Assembly (NCBI GenBank): GCA_035506295.1
Contig: DATJPR010000082.1
Span: forward strand, 1 to 10,890
Direction: 5' to 3'
DNA from: DATJPR01 sp035506295
Lineage (GTDB): Bacteria > Bacteroidota > Ignavibacteria > UBA10030 > UBA6906
DNA: 10,890 nt
Position numbers and translations under genes: made by a program. Shown here one piece after another: positions 1 through 6,451 of this stretch. Below the pieces are notes generated by a model. The model saw only the letters and a list, made by a program, of their open reading frames with translations, did not search any database and was not told the DNA's origin. How positions within the stretch are numbered: the first letter of the stretch is position 1; every line of letters begins with the position of its first letter.

Positions 1-405
1 TTCATGCCACCAAACTAGCCCGGGGTGATGGCTTAGTCAAGTTTACGATGGATTGTTGCGAATACTTTCAGAAATAGTGAAGGATCCGGCGTGGGTGAAT
101 CAGATGCGAGAAGACTTGGCGGCCGATCCTAATCCTCAATGGAACCTTGGTCTCACATTCTTGGTTGGAAGGTCACCTTTTCGATCCACTCATCGTTGAC
201 CCATGCCAAGCTGACCGCCGGCATGATATCAAATCGATGAACGCTCATTTCAACAGGCTTTCCGTGGTTCTGTGCACCTAGTTTCCAGGATCCTCTTCCA
301 TGTCCTCTCCCGGTTCAGGAACCTCCGTCACTTCGCACTACTCTAGGATCGCATTCCCACCGCCGGTGCCGCGCCACCAGAATCGGTCGATGTTCCATTC
401 ACCTC
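1..405. other. Intergenic/accessory stretch with no confident gene
   Basis: No recognisable gene, RNA gene or repeat array is seen here. My count for the first 300 bases is about 50% GC, against roughly 57-60% in the coding regions to the right. Several short open stretches exist on both strands, the most protein-like being 29-199 (+) and 153-248 (-, 31 codons). They overlap each other, so at most one can be real. The right part (about 285-400) is rich in C and T and should contain the promoter of the gene at 419, but I see no convincing -35/-10 pair or Bacteroidetes-type -33/-7 pair. This may be a degraded gene end or a recombination scar. Confidence 0.5.
29..199 (+). pseudogene. Possible short gene remnant, unrecognised
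   Basis: An open stretch of 56 codons runs from just after a TGA at 26-28 to a TGA at 197-199. Its translation is protein-like: an amphipathic helix-like part (LLRILSEIVKDPAWVNQM), then a DPNPQ turn, then a beta-like NLGLTFLVG. There is no good start. Candidates are TTG at 53 or 56, GTG at 77, and ATG at 104, which has only a weak GGGTG (93-97) six bases upstream. The lack of an SD, the low GC and the abrupt stop suggest a fragment of an older gene rather than a complete one. I do not recognise a family, and chance is a real alternative. Confidence 0.2.
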
Positions 406-407
406 TT

Positions 408-411
408 GGAG
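408..411 (+). promoter_or_regulatory. Ribosome binding site of the exported protein gene
   Basis: GGAG lies 7 bases before ATG 419. It supports ATG 419 over the out-of-frame TTG at 406, which opens an overlapping frame without a signal peptide. Confidence 0.6.
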
Positions 412-418
412 TTGCCAC

Positions 419-937
419 ATGAGACGTTTATTCGTCACTCTCCGTTTGCAGCTTCTTGTCCTCGGAGCTCTCCTCACCTTCGGGCTTTCCCCGGCCCGGT
501 CCCAGAATGTCAGCATGACGACCGACGACCTTGCCCGTCAGGCGGACGTCGTCGCCGTCGGTCACGTGTCCTCACTCGTCCCTCAATGGGATGAAACTCA
601 TTCGCGGATCAGGACGCAGGTGACCATCGCCGTATCCCAGAATGTCAAGGGAACCTCCGCAGGATCCACGCTTACCCTGCTCGTCCCCGGCGGAGAACTC
701 GACGGCGTGGGCGAGATGTACAGCGACATTCCGGTGTTCCGCAGAGATGAGGACGTCGTGGTCTTCGCTCAACGGTCAGTGCAAGGCTCCTACCGCGTCG
801 CCGGCGGACTTCTGGGAAAGTTTACCGTCGCGAAAGACGAACTCACGGGGAGGGCGATGGTCTCGGATCGCCTGAGTGTCGACGAGTTTGCCTCGCAGCT
901 CCGGAGCGCCATCGAGGCGCACCCATTGAAACAGTAG
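419..937 (+). CDS. Exported hypothetical protein, likely partner of the adjacent metalloprotease-containing protein
   Basis: A 172-residue protein with a clear Sec signal peptide: basic MRRLFVTLR, a hydrophobic stretch, and probable cleavage after Ala-Arg-Ser near residue 28. The mature part is about 145 residues and alternates short beta strands (DVVAVGHVSSL, RTQVTIAVSQNVKG, STLTLLVPGGELDG, DEDVVVFAQR, YRVAGGLLGKFTV) with a C-terminal helix. This pattern (a 'was/not exposed' strand, a 'VKG' turn, a 'PGG' turn, a 'GEEVVVF'-like strand, a 'GKF' strand) resembles small secreted proteins that, from memory, are often encoded beside matrixin-type proteases. The function is unknown. Start choice: ATG 419 has GGAG at 408-411 with a 7-base spacer. 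The gene downstream starts 66 bases after the stop and also encodes a secreted protein, so the two are probably co-transcribed. Confidence 0.85.
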   Translation: MRRLFVTLRLQLLVLGALLTFGLSPARSQNVSMTTDDLARQADVVAVGHVSSLVPQWDETHSRIRTQVTIAVSQNVKGTSAGSTLTLLVPGGELDGVGEMYSDIPVFRRDEDVVVFAQRSVQGSYRVAGGLLGKFTVAKDELTGRAMVSDRLSVDEFASQLRSAIEAHPLKQ

Positions 938-993
938 TGCCATTCGCTCGGTGATGGTGTGAGTGATGGACATGATACGTCAACAATTTCGAC

Positions 994-997
994 GGAG
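994..997 (+). promoter_or_regulatory. Ribosome binding site deciding the start of the large secreted protein
   Basis: GGAG lies 6 bases before ATG 1004. Starting there puts the signal peptide (MRRWLRFLIPAVLLL) right at the N-terminus. The alternative GTG at 959 would add 15 polar residues in front of it and has no comparable SD. Confidence 0.65.
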
Positions 998-1003
998 TTC
1001 CCG

Positions 1004-4000
1004 ATGCGACGATGGCTACGATTCCTCATTCCAGCAGTCCTTCTTCTCCCGGCATTTGCGTTCAGTCAGCTTAATCAGATTCTCCTCCCCTATCAGGCCC
1101 CCGGCTACAAATACCTGGTGGTGAAATCGAAAGACGCAACGTGTTCGGCGTTCATGCTTCCATCCTTCAACGACGCCTCATGGTCCGTAGGATCGACAGC
1201 CGTGGGGACGCTAAACAACACCTCTTCGCCGCCGTGCCCGTTGAATGACACCGTGCATGTCAAGATCCTCTGGCCTTCCTCTCGAGACGTCCTTCTCCGC
1301 CGGCAGATCCTGCTTCCGCCGAGCGCCCGGAACGTGAAGGTCGGTGTCGCGCTCGACAACGAAGTGCAGGTCTTTTTCAACGGCAAAGATATCTCGAGAG
1401 GGCTCAAGGAACACAACAGCTGCGCTTCGCAAGACAATTTCGTCTTCTCGGTTCCGGATAGTCTCCTTTCACCGTCGGGCAACAATCTCCTTGCGGTTCA
1501 CGGGTTCTGGGAGAGTTCGAAGAACTATCTTGACATGCAGGTGACCGGCGACGTCAGCTACACGATCACGGCCTCGGCGGGTCCTAATGGTTCGATATTC
1601 CCCTCCGGGTCCGTAAGTGTGTCCCCGGGGTCTTCTCCCCAGTTCACTTTCACCCCGAGCGTTCACTATCACGTCGACAGCGTGCTCGTCGATGGCGCCT
1701 TTGTCGGTGCTCCGGCTTCGTATACGTTTCCTCCGGTCGCGGCGAATCATACACTCCAGGTGAAGTTCGCGATCGACACCTACACGGTCACGGCTTCGGC
1801 GAGCGCAAATGGATCAATCAGCCCGAACGGGATCGTGACGGCGCAGTATGGATCCACCCCGACGTTCACCTTCACGCCGAATCTTCATTACCACATCGAC
1901 AGCGTTTTCGTTGACGGCGCCTACACGGGCAAGAACGCATCGTACACGTTTGCCCCCGTCTCCGCCAACCATACCATCAGTGCAACGTTTGCGATCGATG
2001 GGTATACGATCACTTCCTCCTCGGCGGGGAATGGCACGATTTCGCCGAACGGCGCATTGCTCGTCCCGTACGGAGCCACGCCCCGATACCTGCTGGCGCC
2101 CGCAGCGCACAACCATGTGGTTTCTCTCCTGGTGGACGGCGCGCCGGTGGATTCTTCCGTCGCGTACACTTTCCCCCCCGTGGCTTCGAACCATACGATC
2201 GGGGTGACCTTCGGGGTCGATACGATGATCATCACGACGGCTGCCGGCCCGAATGGCTCCATCTCCCCGGCCGGAGCAGTCCCGGCTCCGTACGGATCAT
2301 CGCCGACGTTTGTGTTCACGCCGATGGCGGCGTTCCATGTCGCCGCGGTCTATGTCGACGGTTCGTCCGTCGGCCCGGTGACCTCGTACACGTTTTCGGC
2401 CGTATCGACGAACCACTCCATCGGTGTGAGTTTCCTGCCGAATGTCTTCACGGTCTCTTCCTTCGCGGATACAGGAACGGGCACCGTCCGGGACGCGATT
2501 CTCTCGGCAAATGCCAATCCCGGCCCCGATACGCTGAGGTTCAATGTGCCCGGATCGGGATCGCAGACGCTTGCGCCGCTTTCCCCTCTTCCAGCATTCA
2601 CTGATGTCGTTATCGTAGACGGTACCACGCAGCCCGGCTATTCCGGCACGCCTCTCATTGAGATCAGTGGCAAGAACGCCGGCGCCAGCGCCGACGGGCT
2701 CACGCTCCTTTCCGGCGTTACCGTTCAGGGATTGTTGATCGATAACTTCCCCGGCAACGGGATCGTCGTCCTCGGTTCCAATAACACGATTGGCGGCATG
2801 TCCCCCAACGCCGGAAACGTCATCGTGCACAACGGCGGATCGGGAATTGTCGTGCGGCGGGGGAATCCTGAACCGGCTCACAATGCCTTCTTCTCGAATC
2901 TTATTTACGGCAACGGCGGCCTCGGCATCGATCTGGGCGGAGACGGCGTAACCGCGAACATGGTTCCAAAGCATCCGGTCCCCGACACCTATCCAGCGCT
3001 GTCCGACTCGATTAACAACGCGCAGAACTATCCCATCCTCTACACGGCGTCCCCCGAATCGTCGCTCGTGCGCGGATCCATCGTCAGCTGGCCGAACACC
3101 CTTTCGCAGATCCAGTTCTTCCAGGATGCTTCGCCTGATCCGTCTGGCTTTGGCGGCGCAGAGTCCGTGCTGGGTTCCATCACGGTCAGGACAGATTCTC
3201 TGGGGAACGCAACCTTTGCGTACACCTCGCCGATCCCGCTGGTCCCGGGGCACATTCTTACGGCAACCGCGACAGACACGGCGAATAACACGTCTGAATT
3301 CGCTCTTGATATTCTCATCGGCGTGTCGCCGCGCATCTATGGAGATCACTATGTCGTGAATACCACGCTTTCCGGCATACCGTTGCACTGGCCGGAGGGG
3401 AAGGGGACGTACACGGTCAGCACCGCTGTGCCGGCTGCGTTTGACCCCGTGATCGATTCGTCCTTCGCCACCTGGAATCGTCTCCCGCAGGTGAAATATG
3501 CGTCAGGCGGCACGAGCCCGTCGAACCATTGGGGAGGTCTCCCGGACGGCCTCAATAATATTGTTTGGGTAACGAGCCATTGGGCAGATTCGATCGGTGT
3601 TGATCCCAGCATTATCGCCGTGACCCGCGTCCGCTACAATAGTCTCAACGGCGAGCTCACGGACGTCGACGTGGCATTCAATGCCGAGGACTTCTCTTTC
3701 GCGAATGTCAACAGCCCGGCGGACACCGCCGGCATCAAGGACGTTCAGAACGTCGCCACGCATGAATTCGGACACTTCGGAGGCCTGGGTGACATCTACA
3801 ATCCCGGGTATCCGCAGTACGTCCCCTTCATGGGGAACGCGAATGACACCGTGACCATGTACGGGTTCATCAAGAACGGCGAGACATCGAAGCGGACGCT
3901 GCACGCGCCCGACACCGCGGGCATCGCCTACATCTATAGCCACATCCCCGCGAGCCATGTGGACCTCGTGCTGGTCTTCGATGGGTCGACGAACTTCGCG

Positions 4001-6358
4001 ACAACATACGACGGGTTCACTCCGTCCAAGAACAGCGCGCAGGAGCTTCTCCAGCAGCTACGCCCGGGCGATCGCGTGGGCGTTGTTCAGCTCCCGGGTA
4101 CGGTGATCTATCCGCTGACTACAGTCACTGACAGCGCGTCCCGAGCTCCTCTTAGCAATGCGATCGGAGCAATGAGTGCCGGAGGGACGAGCGCCATCGG
4201 GCAGGGGCTGCAGACCGCCCTCGCGCAAGTGACGGCTTCGCCGTCCACCAACTCCCGCGCGATCATTCTCTTCAGCGCAGGCGAAGAGTCCGGATCGCCG
4301 ATTGCGCTTTCGCTCGCGCCGTCGCTCCGTGGTGCAGGAGAACATCTCTTCACGATGGGTTTTCCGGGGAGCACCGGTCAGAACCTGAACAGCATGCTCG
4401 CAGATACGACGGCCGGGGCATACTATCTCGCCGCGGACACGACCATCAGTCAGATTGTCAACCAGATGTGGAACAAAATCACCGGCCTGCAACTGATCGC
4501 GGATACGACGTTCGCCTCAAACGCCACCGGCCTGAACTGGCAGGGAGGCCTCAACTGGCAAGGCGGTCTGAACTGGCAGGGCGGCCTGAATTGGCAAGGT
4601 GCTGTTGATCCCGGCGTCGCCACGATCCTTCCCGGACTCAACTGGCAGGGGAGCACGTTCGTGCTCGGTCTGATAAGCCCGTCCGGCGATACCATTGTCC
4701 CGGCCACGCTCTACAAGTATCCCGGCGTTCAGTTCTTTGCAGGATCGACGTACACTTTCTACAAGATCGATCATCCGGAAGGCGGGGCATGGACTCTCCA
4801 CGTGGAAGGCGCCAACACCACGCCTCAGCCCCCGAATCCGGAAACACTCCACCTTTCCATCATTGCGGCGGCCGATGTCACGATGGGCGTCTCCTATACC
4901 AAGTCGAATTTCAAACAAGGAGACAACATCGGCATCATGGTCTCCCTTTCGCAGGGCGGTCAGACGTCGGGAAGCGAACACGTCGTTGGAGGCGGACCCG
5001 TCACCGGCGCGCTCGTCCAGGCCGATATCACCCCGCCGGGTGGGACGAAACAGACGATCGCGCTGACTGAAGGCAACAACGGGATCTACACCGGCGGCTT
5101 TGCGAATACGTTGACCGTAGGGAGCTATACGATTTCCATACGGGCAAGCGGCTTCATCGCCGCTGCCCAGGACAGCTTCTTCCGCCAGTCGACGCAATCT
5201 GTCTACGTCGCAGCGCCGTTCTCGCCGGATGCCGTCATCGTCGGCACGAACAGCGTTTGGCTTGTCGACAGCTCGCAGGTGATTTCGGGCAGTGTCGTGG
5301 TGAACAATGTTCGGTCGACCGGATTCCCGAAGATCGAGTTGACCGTCGGCACGCGCGTCTCGACTCCGCCGCTGTATTCCTTGAAGGCGAATCGCATTTT
5401 CGTCGTGAGCGGGGCCAAGGTCTCGAGCAACGTCTTCTACAACTCCCTGACGAACAACGGGACCATCACAGGATCGCTTTCCACCCCGCTCGCCCTTCCC
5501 GTCATCAGCGCGCTGCCGCCGTTTCAGACAGCGAAGCCGGGGAAGACCGATGTGACGGTCGCCGCCGGAGCAACGGTGACGCTCGCACCCGGCCAGTACC
5601 GGTATATTACCGTCGGCCAGAACGGCACTCTCGTCCTGAGCGGCGGGACGTACGATGCTTCGCAGGTCTTCCTCGGCGTCAATGCCCGGCTTTTCGTAAG
5701 CTCGTCGACGACTCTGCGTCTCGCGAAATGGATCGTCGGATTCGTCGGTGCAGTCGTTGGACCGGCGCCCGGGAGCGGAGTGAGCGCCTCGCAGTTCGTC
5801 ATCTATGTTACCGGTTGGGACACCGATGATCCGACCTATGGATTGGCCGCGCTCCTCGGCCCGTCGGCCACGGTCTCCGCCAACTTCTACGCGCCGAACG
5901 GAACGATTTCCATTCTCGATGGAAGCACGGCGACCGGCGCTTTCGTTGCGGGCAACGTGATCATGGGAAGACGCGTCCAGGTTTCGCTCGCGTCGGCCTT
6001 CACGGGCCTCAAGAAAGAATCGTCCGATGAAACCGTGCAGCCGGGCGACATCCCGACATCGTTTGCCCTGGAGCAGAACTACCCCAATCCGTTCAACCCG
6101 ACGACGATAATCAGGTACCAGTTACCTGAGGACGGGCAGGTGTCGCTCGTCATCTACGATGTGCTCGGGCAGGCGGTGCGGACACTCGTTCGGGATGCGC
6201 AAAAGGCCGGCGCGTACAACGTTCTCTGGAACGGACAAAACGACCACGGCGAAACGGTCAGCACGGGCGTTTACTTCTATCGCATCGAGGCCCGGCCGGC
6301 AGCAGGTGGACAGACCGCCCCGTTCATTCAAACGAAGAAGATGATATTCCTTAAGTAA
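1004..6358 (+). CDS. Giant multidomain T9SS-secreted surface protein with matrixin-like protease and vWA domains
   Basis: A 1784-residue exported protein. Visible parts in order: signal peptide 1-21 (cleavage after AFAFS); a galactose-binding-like beta sandwich about 25-183; four InlB-type repeats 186-481; a right-handed beta-helix-like segment with adhesin-like opening about 482-690; an Ig-like domain about 690-770; a matrixin-like zinc protease domain about 779-980 with HEFGHFGGLGD at 920-930 and a possible Met-turn at Met952; a vWA domain 986-1160 with DGSTN at 993-997; GLNWQG repeats 1176-1199 and 1211-1216; beta sandwiches about 1217-1400; a beta-rich domain about 1403-1666 like the polymer-forming DUF7305 type (LAPGQYRYITV, FYAPNGTI, GAFVAGNV); and a T9SS type A sorting tail 1684-1784 (LEQNYPNPFNPTT, ending KKMIFLK). 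It is expected to cross the outer membrane through T9SS and be anchored or released at the surface. A role as adhesin, protease or both is inferred. The protease could process itself or a partner. ATG 1004 is chosen by its SD and signal peptide. Confidence 0.9.
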   Translation: MRRWLRFLIPAVLLLPAFAFSQLNQILLPYQAPGYKYLVVKSKDATCSAFMLPSFNDASWSVGSTAVGTLNNTSSPPCPLNDTVHVKILWPSSRDVLLRRQILLPPSARNVKVGVALDNEVQVFFNGKDISRGLKEHNSCASQDNFVFSVPDSLLSPSGNNLLAVHGFWESSKNYLDMQVTGDVSYTITASAGPNGSIFPSGSVSVSPGSSPQFTFTPSVHYHVDSVLVDGAFVGAPASYTFPPVAANHTLQVKFAIDTYTVTASASANGSISPNGIVTAQYGSTPTFTFTPNLHYHIDSVFVDGAYTGKNASYTFAPVSANHTISATFAIDGYTITSSSAGNGTISPNGALLVPYGATPRYLLAPAAHNHVVSLLVDGAPVDSSVAYTFPPVASNHTIGVTFGVDTMIITTAAGPNGSISPAGAVPAPYGSSPTFVFTPMAAFHVAAVYVDGSSVGPVTSYTFSAVSTNHSIGVSFLPNVFTVSSFADTGTGTVRDAILSANANPGPDTLRFNVPGSGSQTLAPLSPLPAFTDVVIVDGTTQPGYSGTPLIEISGKNAGASADGLTLLSGVTVQGLLIDNFPGNGIVVLGSNNTIGGMSPNAGNVIVHNGGSGIVVRRGNPEPAHNAFFSNLIYGNGGLGIDLGGDGVTANMVPKHPVPDTYPALSDSINNAQNYPILYTASPESSLVRGSIVSWPNTLSQIQFFQDASPDPSGFGGAESVLGSITVRTDSLGNATFAYTSPIPLVPGHILTATATDTANNTSEFALDILIGVSPRIYGDHYVVNTTLSGIPLHWPEGKGTYTVSTAVPAAFDPVIDSSFATWNRLPQVKYASGGTSPSNHWGGLPDGLNNIVWVTSHWADSIGVDPSIIAVTRVRYNSLNGELTDVDVAFNAEDFSFANVNSPADTAGIKDVQNVATHEFGHFGGLGDIYNPGYPQYVPFMGNANDTVTMYGFIKNGETSKRTLHAPDTAGIAYIYSHIPASHVDLVLVFDGSTNFATTYDGFTPSKNSAQELLQQLRPGDRVGVVQLPGTVIYPLTTVTDSASRAPLSNAIGAMSAGGTSAIGQGLQTALAQVTASPSTNSRAIILFSAGEESGSPIALSLAPSLRGAGEHLFTMGFPGSTGQNLNSMLADTTAGAYYLAADTTISQIVNQMWNKITGLQLIADTTFASNATGLNWQGGLNWQGGLNWQGGLNWQGAVDPGVATILPGLNWQGSTFVLGLISPSGDTIVPATLYKYPGVQFFAGSTYTFYKIDHPEGGAWTLHVEGANTTPQPPNPETLHLSIIAAADVTMGVSYTKSNFKQGDNIGIMVSLSQGGQTSGSEHVVGGGPVTGALVQADITPPGGTKQTIALTEGNNGIYTGGFANTLTVGSYTISIRASGFIAAAQDSFFRQSTQSVYVAAPFSPDAVIVGTNSVWLVDSSQVISGSVVVNNVRSTGFPKIELTVGTRVSTPPLYSLKANRIFVVSGAKVSSNVFYNSLTNNGTITGSLSTPLALPVISALPPFQTAKPGKTDVTVAAGATVTLAPGQYRYITVGQNGTLVLSGGTYDASQVFLGVNARLFVSSSTTLRLAKWIVGFVGAVVGPAPGSGVSASQFVIYVTGWDTDDPTYGLAALLGPSATVSANFYAPNGTISILDGSTATGAFVAGNVIMGRRVQVSLASAFTGLKKESSDETVQPGDIPTSFALEQNYPNPFNPTTIIRYQLPEDGQVSLVIYDVLGQAVRTLVRDAQKAGAYNVLWNGQNDHGETVSTGVYFYRIEARPAAGGQTAPFIQTKKMIFLK
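1559..2446 (+). repeat. Four 222-bp coding repeats (74-residue InlB B-type units)
   Basis: Four consecutive units start at 1559, 1781, 2003 and 2225 and end at 2446. Each is exactly 222 bases with no insertion or deletion. The shared protein pattern is [YM]-[TI]-[IV]-T-x-[ST]-A-x-x-x-G-[ST]-I near the start, a VDG turn in the middle, and SYTF or AYTF followed by NHTI/NHTL/NHSI near the end. At the DNA level the units have clearly diverged, so the duplication is not recent. This matches the divergent InlB B-repeat type of beta-grasp-like surface module (family knowledge), usually a stalk or binding spacer. Confidence 0.9.
4529..4651 (+). repeat. GLNWQG hexapeptide tandem repeat (18-bp units)
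   Basis: Four perfect GLNWQG units run back to back at 4529-4600 (18 bases each), and a fifth stands alone at 4634-4651 after an 11-residue break. All units are identical in protein, but the DNA differs at third codon positions only (CTG/CTC, AAC/AAT, CAG/CAA, and four versions of the last Gly codon). The repeat sits directly after the vWA domain. I know of no named domain with this repeat. A flexible or stacking linker, or a binding motif, is possible. Confidence 0.95.
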
Positions 6359-6379
6359 GTCTCGTTGATATTGACGCGT

Positions 6380-6428
6380 GCATGTTCGGGCTCCCCGATT
6401 TCCGGGCGGAGCCCGAACGTGCTTTCTC
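6380..6428 (+). terminator. Strong hairpin followed by a T-rich tract, likely intrinsic terminator
   Basis: GTTCGGGCTCC (6384-6394) pairs perfectly with GGAGCCCGAAC (6408-6418) around a 13-base loop. Four more pairs (one T-G wobble) extend it to 15 bp, from 6380 to 6422. TTTCTCTC follows at once (6423-6430, imperfect T-tract). It lies 22 bases after the stop of the large secreted protein, the expected place for a Rho-independent terminator. The T-tract is weak, so it may terminate only partly or act as a 5' stem for the next gene. Confidence 0.75.
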
Positions 6429-6440
6429 TCACCACGCACC

Positions 6441-6446
6441 AGGAAG
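6441..6446 (+). promoter_or_regulatory. Ribosome binding site deciding the start of the sensor phosphatase
   Basis: AGGAAG lies 5 bases before ATG 6452. The open frame extends upstream to 6365, but that part overlaps the terminator hairpin and has no SD, so ATG 6452 is preferred. Confidence 0.65.
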
Positions 6447-6451
6447 ATTGC

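Noticed and set aside
959..1003. GTG 959 as start of the large secreted protein
   Set aside because: It would put 15 polar residues before the signal peptide, while ATG 1004 has GGAG at a proper distance.
2297..3388. An open frame of 363 codons on the - strand inside the large secreted protein
   Set aside because: It is Arg-rich with no family motif and lies opposite well-supported domain sequence; typical of high-GC antisense shadows.
4529..4651. CRISPR-like or intergenic direct repeat
   Set aside because: The units are in frame, adjacent and encode the same hexapeptide inside a gene; there are no spacers.
6365..6451. Upstream extension of the sensor phosphatase to TTG 6365
   Set aside because: It overlaps the hairpin terminator and lacks an SD; ATG 6452 has AGGAAG 5 bases upstream.
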